Source of the DNA: Pinus tabuliformis
Taxonomy: Eukaryota > Streptophyta > Pinopsida > Pinales > Pinaceae
Direction of reading: 5' to 3'
Assembly: GCA_031772625.1 (NCBI GenBank)
Contig: CM062817.1
Span: 889,004,184-889,068,183, forward strand
Length of the DNA: 64,000 nt
Shown here: positions 45,878-57,640 of the stretch, piece by piece
Position numbering within the stretch: position 1 is the stretch's first letter
Layout of the letters: every line of letters starts with the position of its first letter
The notes under the pieces: model-generated
Database searches by the model: none
What the model was told of the DNA's origin: nothing
The model's input: only the letters and a program-made list of their open reading frames with translations
Made by a program: the position numbers and the translations under genes

Positions 45878-46462
45878 CAATCAATTTTCTTGGCTTGGGG
45901 GGCAAACCCAGATCAACGCTCATCGAGTGTTTGGATAGATAGGTCTAAGGAATATGGCACCTCTTCAGATCCTTGGTCGCATGTACATTCTACAGACGAA
46001 GGAATCATTCAATCAATGATGATTGACGGGGCACCATGGGAAGATTACCACCATCACTCCCATCTTCCGGATTACCACGAAGATTATTCCAGCAACCTTA
46101 ATCATCCATCAGTTTTTGATTTACTATCAAATACTGTAAATACGGTGGATTTTGAGGATGGTTCTTATCTCGTGTCGACCTCGTTAAAAAATGAAACAAG
46201 GAGTCATGAGGATAGTTCTTTTACTGTGTCAACCTCATTAAAAAATGAAACGACTCCCTTTCCAAATCGAGTCTTTGATTACGATCTCGTAAAATCAAAG
46301 TCGAGTCTTTCGAAGATCTTGAACGTAAACCTTCATTCCAACCACCGAGATGAATGCAATGAAGCTTGGGGGGCATGCACCTCGATTTGCGTTATTATGC
46401 TGGGGGCATGCAAACTTATCACGAGCAATGTTTTTGCAAAGTTCAAGCTCATTAAAAAATAA
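45878..46462 (+). pseudogene. Element B C-terminal ORF extension, unknown
   Basis: Same frame as gag and protease. The stretch from about 45890 is open for 190 codons. It is rich in Asp, His and Ser (DYHHHSHLPDYHEDY) and has a duplicated segment ending VSTSLKNET. The DNA under that repeat contains CTCGTTAAAAAATGAAAC, the same motif that recurs in the non-coding tail. No RT motif is present where pol should begin. I do not recognise a function; it may be tail sequence that happens to be open. Confidence 0.45.
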
Positions 46463-46617
46463 ACCTAGCCTCGAGCAATGTTACCGCAAGGTTCAAGCTC
46501 GTTAAAAAATAAACCCGCATCGAGCAGTTTTAGCACCTAGTTCAAGCTCGTTAAAAAATAAACATAAGCCATGAGCAAATGTTTCCCCCCGCGTTTAAGC
46601 TCGTTAAAAAATGAACT
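46421..46617 (+). repeat. Four-unit array with GAGC...GCTCGTTAAAAAAT
   Basis: Units of about 50 bp start with GAGC at 46423, 46473, 46522 and 46573. Each ends with GCTC about 20 bp later, followed by (G/A)TTAAAAAAT(A/G)AAC. GAGC and GCTC are complementary, so each unit could form a short stem. Further single copies occur at about 46180, 46234, 46912, 47036 and 47263. Confidence 0.85.
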
Positions 46618-48439
46618 ATTCCCCTGGTAAATAACCATCGTGAATGTAGTACTTCAGCCATTAAAGCCTTGGTCGTGTTTGCACCATCACCTCCACTTTT
46701 GCATTGGCTAATCATTCACCTCCATTTGATTGTTTACCCATTTTGAGGAACAACTGCGAAGAGTGATTTCACTAGCCATCCTTGTAACACTGCCGTGATT
46801 GGAAAATTCCAAAACTTACCTGGAATCAGCTTCTACCCATTTTATCACTCGTTCCTCAAAAGACGAGTCTCCTTTAAGCTCTTTTCAACTGACTCGTAAA
46901 ATATGAAAAGATTGTCGAGCCATTGGCCTCTCCAGCTCGTTAAAGTGACATGAAGTGCTATCCCTCCTCTAGATTTTAATCTTTTTGGACGTGAGGGATT
47001 ATTACACAAAAAGATCGAGCGCTTGTTTTGTTCGGCTCGTTAAAAGTATCGAAAATTCATCCCTTCTGTATTGTTTTATACTTTTTCGGACTTAAGGGAT
47101 TAGATGACGAAAAAGGAATTTTGGAGTTACCTTTACATTCCTTTTCAGACTATCTAAAATTGAAAAGGAACGAGTTATCTTTGTCGTTAAACTCATTAAA
47201 ATTTTAATAGCGACAAACTTGTCTATAGACGAGAACGAGTTTCACTGTCGCTAGGCTCGTTAAAACATAGTGATGGGTTTGCCCGAAGGGAAAATTATAG
47301 AACAAGCATATGTTATCCTCCTCAAGCTTGACAAAAATAAAGAGGTACTGGTCAGAAATGACTGGGGAAAATGGGAAGAAAACTTGAAGAAACTTTGTTG
47401 GTAGCAAGTCGCTCTTGAACATGACACTTCCACTCCGTGTCCGAGTCGGGTTGGGTTGTTTCATTCACCGGTCACATCACCATGGTCCCATCATACCATC
47501 CACATTTGGGGTTAATGCTACCTATCCATCACATCAGTGTCGCCGATATGTTCAAGAGAAGTCATTCAGAGAATTCACCTGTGTCTCACCCACTACCATA
47601 CATTTATACTACATTCTTTCATGACCGCCACCCTGAACCTTATATCACCAGATCGTTTTCACCTCCGTTAAAATCATTTGCTCCGTTCTGTGTCATTGAT
47701 GTGGGATTCATTAAGGCCCTCCTGTGACAGATCACTTCTTGTCGACATCATCCCATTATCCAAGAAGTTGATCTAGGAACACCCCATTCAATACTTTGAA
47801 GCTTGCATGCCTCAATGGCAAGTTTCTCACTTCCGGCGACAGGTTTACATCAATGGCCTTCGACCGAAATATTTTGCGTGGTGTTCGATGCCAAGTCCTT
47901 TATTCACACCACGTGAATTGTACTGCAGTACCTTGAGGGTCATTATCATTATCGGTGATTCCTCTCGCGCTTGTTAATAGTTTACATCATTGGCTGGTAA
48001 TCAAACGATGTCTTTCCATGTTCGACTTCAGAACATTTCTCACATGGATCGACTTGTACTTCGAGTGAAGATTGAACGAGATTGAAGACCCCGAATCTAG
48101 TTTCATCCATCCGAGCTGTGATATATATTCAGGGAAATAAAGACATCAAATGTACATCATTGCTGCACAGATAATCATCCAATCAAAAGGATGATGGCTC
48201 TATCAGAATCATCATTATACACTCAGACGATTGTCTGTCCTATGTACATGAAAATGAATTTATAAAGCTGAGCATGGGACTGCCCGCCTTAGCTAGATCA
48301 TGAAAATATTATGAAGATAATGTATTTTATTGTATCTTATTACAGGTCTCCTCCCAGCATTGAAAGAACTTCGGATCCTCATAATAAAGCATTTCACCCG
48401 ACATCAAAAGATTAACGACCTCATGCTTTAGGGGGCAAC
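46618..48439 (+). other. Element B non-coding tail
   Basis: No RT, RNase H or integrase motif in any frame. Scattered CTCGTTAAAA motifs continue to about 47270. Short frames (47204-47464 minus, 47437-47727 plus) show no domain. The last bases, TTTAGGGGGCAAC, act as the likely polypurine tract. Confidence 0.6.
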
Positions 48440-49480
48440 TGTTATAGACATTTTTGGGCCCTACAACCCCAAGCATGAAATTTCCATAAATCAAGGGCTC
48501 CTAAGTCCCTAAAAGTGTTGTTCTAACCCCTAAAAGAACAAGGTCAACATATTACAGCTTCTCCCAGAAGTTCTCCATGAAAAACTGCTCATAATTGGTC
48601 AAAACAGGATCATTTCAGCTGCTCCACTGGCTAAGTGTGTTGCATCTCACCTAAATACACTGTGTGGGTGTGTTTCATTTCAAAAACCCCTTCTATGGGG
48701 TGCAATGGGCAAGAAATGACAAATGGCAGTGTCATTCCGCAAGGTGGAGAGGCAATGGAAGCTTCCAGAATCTTCTCCTGTGACACTTGCCTCACTGAAT
48801 TTGACCAAGGATGAGTAAGAGACCATCAATCTCCAAGTGGAAGCAAGAACTATCAGAAGGAAGACACTAATCAAATCACAAGCTGACTCATCCCCCTTAC
48901 AGATATCTATATATGGATCCCTCATCCCAGAGATCCAGAGGCTGGAATTTTGCATATTGTAAGGAATTGCTATTGGTTTCTTGAGACAGACATCAGATTG
49001 TTGGGTGATCTAAGCTTTGTTTGAGGTGAAGAGGGGCTTCTTTGCTGGGAGGTTGATGCTGGGTCAGAACAACTGGTTGTAACTCCTCTTGGCTCTTTTC
49101 TTGTTTATCAATAAAAGCTATTCAAGTTTTCCTCCATGCTTTTGTGTCATTGATGCTTGCTACATTTGTATGGTCAATTTACATCTAATCCTAGATTGTT
49201 TATGATTATAGATCCATGTCTTTGTATAGTGCTATGCTTCTGTGATCTTACAGGTACTTTGTGAAGCTGGGCGTGCAAGGGAGCAGGTAGCTGAAGACTA
49301 TCAAAGAGGAGAGGAATCAAATCAGGAGATTAGCGCAAGACAGAGGTTGGTCTTTCTGTTCCTCTCTATCTATAATTCATAAAGGAAAAATGAAAGTAGC
49401 TTTTCTCTGTTTGTTTCTAAGGCAGCTGTCACACCTTAGTGGGATAGAGCAGTTCTATATAGACACTTTTCCCTGTAACA
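48440..49480 (+). repeat. Element B 3' LTR
   Basis: Same length (1041 bp) and ends as the 5' LTR. Followed by TGGAG, the target duplication. It has lost several CG dinucleotides kept in the 5' copy. Confidence 0.95.
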
Positions 49481-49719
49481 TGGAGGAAGGATCGCAGTCT
49501 CCCATTTCGATGTCTATGATTGAAGGGGTATCCTATTAAGAGTGAGTAGACTATCAGGTTGAATGAAACAATTTTATGAGATGATGAGAGCAATATGTCC
49601 TTCATGCAAGGATCATTCTATATGACAAGATGTAGTAGTGTCATATTCTTCCATGATATCAAGCTCAATAGAGATAAGGAATATACTCTCAGAGGGAGAA
49701 GACTATGATAAGATCCTAG

Positions 49720-49930
49720 TGCATGCTATTGAATGCACTATTATCAGATGTATCCGAAAATTGACTTCCCCCATGATGTAGTGTACTTAGAGTCACCTCA
49801 GGGCTTTGATCCACATAAGAAGAGTCTCATGATTTCAGATTGAAGTAAGTCCCATATGGAATCAAACAAGTCCCTTGGAATTGACATGCTTGGATTGATA
49901 GAAACCTAATGCAGATCCCAACCTCTCTTC
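49720..49930 (+). pseudogene. pol: Element C1 copia RT relic
   Basis: Plus strand, across frames: VYLESPQGFDPHKKS, then RLK*VPYGIKQVPWN. This matches the V-Y-M-x-Q-P-x-G-F to LYGLKQ-P-R-W segment of copia RT. Stops and frame shifts are frequent. Element B inserted just upstream. Confidence 0.7.
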
Positions 49931-50439
49931 AAGGTTGAAGGTATGTCCTTAATGTTTTGTTTTATATACGCTAACAATTTATTTTTGACAAAATCAGATC
50001 ATATCATCAGTACTAGAGGGATTTGACCTTTGAGCCTCATAAATCCACTTATTAAAGTGTGTTTCATTGGGATGATGAGGGATTCCTTGTCAAGAGAAGT
50101 ATATTGACATAGATTTAGCATGATGATTTACATTTAAGCAGTTGAGAAGGACTCCTCTTTATATTTAGATTTGATGGATCCCATGATAAGCTAAAATTCA
50201 GATGAATTCTTACTTTGAAACATGAGGCAGATGGAGCCTAGATATGTATATTGGATTGTTGCTAAACATGTGATGGGATATCTACATGAAACTATTAAGC
50301 ATGGAATGAGATAAACTATTAGAAACTTGATGGATCCACTAATGTTGACTGAGAACTGTTGTTGAAAGGAAAAAAACAATTGGGTATTGTTGTAGCTTTG
50401 GGGTCTACCATGATTACCTAGATGATTCATAAACAAAAT

Positions 50440-50830
50440 ACTATTGATTTGAGTACATTTGAGGCAAATAAAAATTGTTTCTAGCATGGCTCGCTGCGAG
50501 GCAGTGTGATTGAGAAAGCTCTTTAGAGAGTTGTTTCATCATGTGTTGGATAAGAATGTGATATACTACGATAATATGAGTGGGATTTGACTTTCAAATA
50601 ATCTCGTGTTTTATGATTAGTGTAAGCATATTGATATTATATATCATTATATGGTGAAGAAGAAGCAACGATTCTCCAATAGTGATTTGTTATCGAATTG
50701 AAGAAGTGAGGCTTCTTCAGATGAGAAATTTGTTGACATTCTCACCAAGAATTTTTCGAAAGGGAAGTTCTCGGTCTTCATAGAGAAACTCGGATTGGTG
50801 GATGTGACCCTTACATGAAGTGGTTATGAT
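50440..50830 (+). pseudogene. pol: Element C1 copia RNase H relic
   Basis: The plus strand reads LRKLFRELFHHVLDKNVIYYDNMSG-type sequence, then KHIDIIYHYMVKKKQ and SDEKFVDILTKNFSKGKF. This is the C-terminal part of copia RNase H and its tail (V-A-D-I-L-T-K is usual). Several stops. Confidence 0.75.
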
Positions 50831-51249
50831 TGATCAAGAACACTGAGTTATTATCTTCCCCTCAGTTTGAGCTCCCGGGTTGGGAATGGAGCCGGAGAGC
50901 TCCTAGGCTTGAGGGAACTCTGGAAAATAGGTGTGTGTGATCCTTACCCTTTGTGGTAAGTTGTATCTCTCCTGTTATCACTATAGGGTGTGTGTTATCC
51001 TTTTCATTTATGGCAATTTGTATCTCTCCCTATTAAGTATAGGAATTGACAGAGTATACCCTAATATGCATCCTACCCACAAGTTGGGCTTGTAGGGATT
51101 TCCACCCATATGGACAATGGGTGAGGAGACTTGGGTGTGTGTGATCCATAACATTTATGATAAGTGGTATCTCTCCCAAATGATGGGATGTAGGTGCTCT
51201 ACCAATTGATTCTTGAGGATCAAGGTGGGAAGACCAACAGACAATAGGT

Positions 51250-51420
51250 GTGTGTGATCCTTACCCTTTGTAGTAAGTTGTATATCTATTATTGTCACAA
51301 TAGGATGTGTGTGATCCTTACCCTTTGTAGTAAGTTGTATATCTATTATTGTCACAATAGGATGTGTGTGATCCTTACCTCATGGTAAGTGGTATCTCAC
51401 CTATTTTCATTAGATATAAG
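51250..51420. repeat. 57-bp tandem repeat in C1 3' region
   Basis: Two perfect units start at 51250 and 51307 (GTGTGTGATCCTTACCCTTT). A partial third starts at 51364, and diverged units lie upstream at about 50930, 50985 and 51150. It sits between RNase H and the polypurine tract. Confidence 0.9.
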
Positions 51421-51759
51421 GTGGAAAATGTATCTCCCCTATGATGATTCTTCTTCTTTAGATTGAGACATCATTGTCCAACTTGTGATTAAAGGATACA
51501 AGTTGAGATGAGATGTAATTTTATGGAAGTCTTGTTGATGCAGCTAAGATGAAGGTCATGGAAATCGACCTAGAGAGTATTAGGGGATGGAGGATCTATA
51601 CCCCTGTGGTAAATCAATATCCCCTATTTTCAGTTGTGGATTACTCTTCGAGTTGAGATGAGATGAGATGAGACAGGATGAGACATGATGCAACAATGAT
51701 GAGACATCCAAAATCATATTTATGAGGTAGATGGAAATTCCTCCCTAGCTAAGAGGGAG

Positions 51760-53729
51760 TGTTGAAAATTGGGGCAGCTATGGGACAAATTTCCCCATAG
51801 AATCCACCTTTCCCCAAAGAAGAAGTTAAATTAAATAAAAGAAATATTACTAATGGGATTGGCAGTATGTCATAATTTGATGATGGGAAAGAAATCCTCA
51901 AGTTAACCCTTCATGACTCCAAGTCAAATGGTTAAGTGGAAAATAATAATTTGTAAATAATTAACTCAGATTGGCTCCATGAATAGAAGAACTCACTCGA
52001 TCATGAGGAAACATATAAATATGTGATTGATCCATCTAAAGTGTGAAATTTCAATTTCTCACATCATCTACCGAAGAACAAAATAAGTGTAAAAGTTTGG
52101 ATTGGTTTGTTGACATTGTTCTGAAGCTTGCATTATTTATTGTGGCTCGTTATTTCTCTTTTGTGAGTCGTATTCTTCTATGTATCAAAATTATCCTATG
52201 GATCTCATCTCTTTATTTATGGCTCACGTTGCACCTTCTTCTATGGTTTGTATTCTATTTTTAGCTCACACTAAGTCTCAATGACTCACCATTTCAGTAG
52301 CTTCCATTTCTTATTATTTTTTGGCTCATTATTTTTCTTTATGGCTTGCTCTCTTACCTAAGGCTCGCATATTAATGATAGTTCTTCGCTATATTCTTTG
52401 TGATTCATTATAGTGACTTTCTCTATTATTTGTGGTTCATTATAGTGGCTCACTCTCTTCAGTGGTTCACATCATGATTGGTGGCTAGCACTAGTATCTC
52501 TACAACTCTCATTTCAATGGCTCATTCTAGCTTCTTTGTGGCACACACCAATCTCTGTGGCTTGTAAGGGTAATATCCTATCTCATCTAATTATGATGTA
52601 TGTTACGACATACCTATGGTAATATCTTGTATTAGATATTTTCATCCTTTAATATGATGAGGGATATTCCAATGATAATACTTTGGAGCAGTAGTATATG
52701 CAATAGGTCTAAACATTGCAACCTAATGTATCTACGACAATGAAGTATGGATAATGGCAGTGATGACTTCATAGTATGAAAAATCTATATATGGAAGTGT
52801 ATTTGTGACAAGACTGTGATCCTAGTTCAGTTATGACAATGACCTTTGTGACTATGACATATGTGCCTATGACAGTGGAGATTGATAATATGACGTACAA
52901 TGACTCTTATGATAGTAAACTATATTACTGATAATTATAATATATCTTGGTGGTGCTTTAGTTTTCAATGGAAATTATGTATGGTCCCATGACAATATGG
53001 TTGTGATAGAGATATATGTCAAAGGTACTTATGACCCTTGATCCATATGATAGTGATGAATTTTCACGATCCATGTGATTGTGACTATACAACAGTTGTG
53101 ACAATGCCTATGATGATGACAATGATGTGAAATATAACCATAACCTTTATGGAAGTGATATGTGACCTTGATCTTCATGATAGTATTTCGCAGTGATCTA
53201 TATGACAAAGCCTTTGATAAATAACAAAAATATATATGGAAGTGACCATTGGTGTATGACGGTGAAAATCTGATCCATGGTTTCCCTCTATCATGATGAT
53301 ATGAAAGTGATGGAAAATCCTATATGATAGTAACAATGATGTACATTATGCTCTTATGGCAGTGTGATATGAAGGTCTATGCTTGCCTCTATGTAGATGT
53401 GATTGATGATGAAAGGATATTGTATCATGATATTTGTACATTATATCTCAGTTGAACATTTGATGAATATATAGTAGAAGAAGACTATGGTTGTGTTTCC
53501 CCCCCTGTGGGGTTTTTCCCTAGTCTCTGACATAAATCCCAGTGTCTTTATTGCACATGTTTTTCTTCTAATATTCCTTATTGTTTCACTTCTTTATTGA
53601 TGTTATGGTTCTCTCTATATAATTGCTAATGATGAAATGATGTTATGGGGTGAATGTAATGTGAAATGTTGAAAAAGTTTAAATTGCAATTACCTATAAC
53701 AAAGAACAATCGAGCCCTAAAAAATAACA
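51760..53729 (+). repeat. Element C1 3' LTR
   Basis: Starts TGTTGAAAATTGGGG after the purine tract AAGAGGGAG (51751-51759) and ends AAAAATAACA at 53729. TATAAATA at 52014-52021 is a good promoter candidate. It contains two minisatellite zones (about 52100-52590 with GTGGCTCAC-like units, about 52740-53340 with TATGACAGTGAT-like units). Related to the solo LTR at 29132-30613. Confidence 0.85.
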
Positions 53730-53759
53730 AGTGCTACCTAGGAGGATCACATCTAACAT

Positions 53760-55190
53760 TTGATGCAGGTGCTGGAAACATTAAAGAAGCACCAATTGCT
53801 AACAAAACTCAAGAAGTGTGAATTTTCACAAATGTCTTTGGTGTATTTGGGGTATGTGATAGGTGGAGGAGAGATGAAGATAGAGATTTCCAATATGGAT
53901 TCCATCATGAAATGGCCAATTCCTACTATTGTTTCTGAGGTTGGGTGTTTAAATGGGGAAACACGCTACTTGAGGAAATTCATAGGCTAATTTTTAGTGG
54001 TATCAACACCACTCCACGCCATAAGATCAAGTGGCAAGAGTTTCCAGTGGGGAAAGGTTTTGCATAGGGATTTCAAGGAGCTAAATAAGAAGATTGGTCA
54101 AGCACCAATTCTAACATTACCAAACTTGGAGCAACCCCTTGAAGTGGAGACAAATGCGAGTGGGTATGTTATGGGAGTGGTCTTGATGTAGGGAATAATG
54201 CATCTATGCTACCATTTTGAAGTATTTCATGAAAAAATTCTTAACTATCCTACCTATGACAAGGAGCTCTATGCCCTGGTGCAAGTTGTGAAGAAATGTA
54301 AGAACTATCTTATGAGAAAAGAGACAATAATAGACACAAATCATTAGTCAATACAATACCTGTGGGCTTAAAGTAATCTAAAATAGAACAAGCATTACAA
54401 ATGGATGGGGTTTCTATAATAATTTCAATTGGTGATCAAGTACAAGAAGGGAAACACAAACAAGTTGACCAACATGCTTTCAAGGCCACCCACATAAAAT
54501 ATCACAACTTTGGGGACTCTTACACACATGGAGCCATTCACCCATGATGCATATACAAAGTTATATTCATAGGATGAGCATTTTAGGGAGGTGTTTCAGC
54601 AATTGTAGAGTCAGAGTCATCTACACAATGGTGACAAGGTGAGCAATTGTAACTAATTAGATAGGCTCACACATCTAAGGTTGTGGGGAACTTTACCGTT
54701 GGGAAGACAATGTTCAACTTACAAGCGCATGTGTATTAGCCCAAGATTCAAGAGAAGTTTGTTAGGTTGATAAGAGGATGCATGTTTTGCTGTACCAACA
54801 AGCCTAGGAACAGGAAACAAGGTCTATATCATCCCTTACCTGTACCCACTCACCCTTGGGAAAGCATTTCCATGGACTTTTTGGGAGGCTTACCAACAAC
54901 CAGGAAGGGACCAGACTACCTGTTCATGGTAGTTGATAGGTTCAACAAGATTTGTGTTTTAATGCCCTATAAGAAGACCATCAGTGGACACGAAGCAGCA
55001 AACTTTTCTTTGGATCGGTTTGGGTGCAATTTTGGATACCAAAGAGCATCATTTCAAAATGGGACACAAGTTTTCTCAGTGCATTGTAGACTACATTGTG
55101 GGAGAATATGGACACAAAGTTGAAGATATCTACAACATTCCATCCATAGACATATGGGTAAATAGAAGTGTTGAGAAACCTATAGGGCTA
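53760..55190 (+). pseudogene. pol: Relic G: chromovirus pol (RT thumb, RNase H, integrase)
   Basis: Plus strand, several frames. 53760-53990 is the end of RT (VLETLKKHQLLTKLKKCEF, LVYLGYVIGGGE, RYLRKFIG). 53997-54480 is RNase H (SGKSFQWGK, VETNASGYVMGVVLM where TDAS is usual, [31 protein letters not shown]). 54560-54770 gives the integrase zinc region with changes. 54767-55123 is the integrase core start (GCMFCCTNKPRNRKQGLYHPLPVPT, SMDFLGGLPTTRKGPDYLFMVVDRF). The second catalytic Asp region is frameshifted. The RT core upstream is missing: the C1 LTR ends just before it. Chromovirus affiliation is by sequence style. Confidence 0.88.
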
Positions 55191-56102
55191 TAGTTAGGAT
55201 GATTTCTCCTAAACTTGATAATTTCTTGTGATGTATTTTTACTTTTTATTACTTATTAGCTTCCTCTCTTATTATGATATTATTCTTATCATCAAACAAC
55301 TACCAAAACAAGAAAATAAAAAGTACACAGGAACATAGGATATATGATGCAAGCCAAGGCCAAAACCTCTCCACTTGAGAGGAAAATCCACAAATATATT
55401 ATTTTCTTATAGATTATTCAAATGACAAATTCCAGTACATATAGACCAAGACCAAGACCAAGTCCAACCTTCTTGATGGTGTGCTTCCTTTTTCCAAGCC
55501 AAACCTAGTCAAATATATTCCATTTGCACAACTTCAAACCCCAATTATAGAATTTCGGCCTCTACTGTAGTATGAAATTTTCAGCCTCTGCAATAGCTGT
55601 TGCCTCCACATGTATTAGCAAATCTAGGGCTTCCAAGGATTCCTTTGACCTTCGCTTGAGTTTCTCTTTATTACGGGGCTTGAGGATGACCTAATAGACC
55701 TTCCTTCAACCTTCTTTCTGCAATTTCTCCAAGTTCAATCTTGCAATAGAAAAACCCTAGCCTCCTTCCTTTACACGTGTGAAAAGAGAGAGAGAGAGAG
55801 AGAGAGAAAATAACCCAAACACTTGTCCTTCATCATTCTTCCTTATTTTATAGCCTTCTTCTTCTCCTTCGCTTGAATGACGAGAGAATGAATGATGTCC
55901 ATAGGAGGTCAAGTTCCCTCCTATATATAGGCTTCCAAGGTGGATGAAATTCCCTAATTGAGGCCGACTTCTTAGCTTCCAAGTCGACTTGGTCTTGGAG
56001 GGTATTTTGACACTTTTAAATACAAAAATAAATATTTTTACAAGATACAATGTTTCGGATGGGGTCTTCTTCATATGATAATGACTCTTTGACTTCTTTA
56101 CC
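55191..56102 (-). repeat. Possible minus-strand LTR relic
   Basis: The minus strand has two TATA-like sites, CCTATATATAGG near 55925 and GCTATAAAATAAGG near 55850, with a pyrimidine-rich leader and a GA microsatellite at 55785-55807. No partner copy or boundary found. The long minus-strand frame at 55757-56074 looks like chance. Confidence 0.3.
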
Positions 56103-56289
56103 TATTGTAGTGGCTACAACCACCCTCAAAAAAATTTCCTTAGCTTCATTTTGGAGCCTCCCCACCAACTTTTCGTAGCAGCTTGTCTTGTTTCGTCAAG
56201 TTTAGAAGCTTCAGTGTGTTGCTTGCACAAAGGCAGCCTGTCGATCACTGCTCGATGCATTCCCCTCACAGGCTATTCGCCCGGACTTT

Positions 56290-56600
56290 GTCCAACTGTA
56301 GGCTGAGCAAATCCCCCAAGAAATTGCGCAATTCTAGAGGGAAACCAGCCTACCCTCCAAAAATTGCGCAATCCTATCTAGTAGCCTGTTGGGCTCCAGA
56401 TTGCACAAGTCTGCCAGTTAGCACTCCCAGTGAAAATTGCAAACTTTTCCTCAGCAGGGCTGTTCAGCCCAAAATTTGCGCAAATCTGGGCAGCAATCAG
56501 CTGCTCTGCCCAGAAATTACGCAAATCTCTTGGGCAGCCAGCCCAACTTCCATACAGAAATTTGCATTTCCTTCTAGGGGTCGAGCAGTCTCTTGCATGT
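56290..56600. repeat. TTGCGCAA palindrome-bearing minisatellite
   Basis: Imperfect units of 40-60 bp around CCCAGAAATTGCGCAAATCT. The palindrome TTGCGCAA or a one-base variant recurs about six times. A shortened version is in the 3' LTR at 61545-61690. Confidence 0.8.
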
Positions 56601-57419
56601 GCAGCTGAGTTGACCGGTTCCCTCCGAGACAGAGCAAAACTGACTTGCATGCATGGGATGCTTCTCAAGGCAGCATGCAAAGGAATCCCTTGTTTCAGGG
56701 ATCTATGTTTAACAGTTGGAGGTTACATGCAAGGATCATTTCAAAAACCTCCCACCAAGTGTTGTTTCCCCTAGATTTGTGGTACGCACGTCACAACCTT
56801 GATGTTATCAAAACTCATCAACTGCACACTTCAGAGCTCATTACTCACATCAACCTTGTAGCTCTAACATCCCACATCACATCTAGGAGCAGTCGGCACA
56901 TTCAACTCAGCTATTTTTGGGTAAGCCCGCTTTCCATGCCTTATGTTGCATTTATGTCGCTTTTTTTGTTTTCGCTTATGTGAATATTGTTTGCTTGATT
57001 TCTTTGAACACTTGTTGTCATTTACATGTATACTAGCTTGTCCCAGCACTGTTTTAGTTTTCGTTGCTATCTCACTACTGTCATATGCATGAAACTGTTT
57101 TTCACGAAGGGTCGTCGATTCGGTGACTCGCCTCACCCACATCCATGTTGTTCCATTTTCTGAATTAGTCATTCGTCATTTTCATGCATGATCATTCACT
57201 TATGCTTGCACTCAGTATCACCATGCATTCGCACTCACATTCACTTTCAGTTGCCCGTCGGCGAGTCTGGGCAGCCTTGGCCCAGACTCTGACTCACCAA
57301 GAGCCTCACCAAGATAGCATTATGCAATCGTGAGAGGGAAGGATCTGTATTCCTCTCCATAAATGTGCATTTCCTCCCAACAGTTGTTCCCCAAGCCTGC
57401 TTTCCACAATCCGGAGGGA

Positions 57420-57640
57420 CTATGACTGCTAGCCGAGAAAATTACACAATGTAGTCATTGATCCTGCAACCATTTCTAGCTAAGACTGCGCATTGCGCAA
57501 TTCCAACAGTCAGCAGCCAAACTGGACTATGCATTGCACAGTTCCAGTAGTCAGTCAATCTCCAAGAAACCCAGACTATGCCTTGTGCAGTCTTGGTAGT
57601 CAGTCTCCCAAACTCTTGGCCGAAATTGTGCAGTCTTCAT
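57420..57640. repeat. GACTATGCATTGCACAGT tandem zone
   Basis: Four to five imperfect units of about 45-50 bp with GACTGCGCATTGCGCA or GACTATGCCTTGTGCAGT and AGTAGTCAGTC. Related in motif to the TTGCGCAA zone. Confidence 0.75.

Larger units (their letters stand above)
39513..49480 (+). mobile_element. Element B: gag-protease-only LTR retrotransposon (TR-GAG-like)
   Basis: Complete 9968-bp element with LTRs of exactly 1041 bp each, ends TGTTATAG and CTGTAACA, and an identical 5-bp target duplication (TGGAG, 39508-39512 and 49481-49485). The primer-binding site is identical to that of element A, and a purine run TTAGGGGGCAAC precedes the 3' LTR. The internal 7.9 kb codes for Gag and an aspartic protease but shows no RT, RNase H or integrase. 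It therefore needs enzymes from another element. The LTRs differ at roughly 30 sites by eye, so the insertion is fairly recent. Confidence 0.9.
37725..53729 (+). mobile_element. Element C1: Ty1-copia relic, split by element B
   Basis: A 5'-truncated LTR (37725-38542) and a 3' LTR (51760-53729) are direct repeats over about 800 bp. The internal parts are 38543-39512 and 49486-51759, only about 3.2 kb, so much of gag-pol is gone. Copia RT and RNase H relics lie on the plus strand before a polypurine tract. Element B (39513-49480) sits in the middle with its own target duplication, so B is younger. Confidence 0.75.

Noticed and set aside
55757..56074. 105-codon minus-strand ORF with a Ser-Leu repeat.
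   Set aside because: The repeat comes from a GA microsatellite, and the region has LTR-like promoter features.
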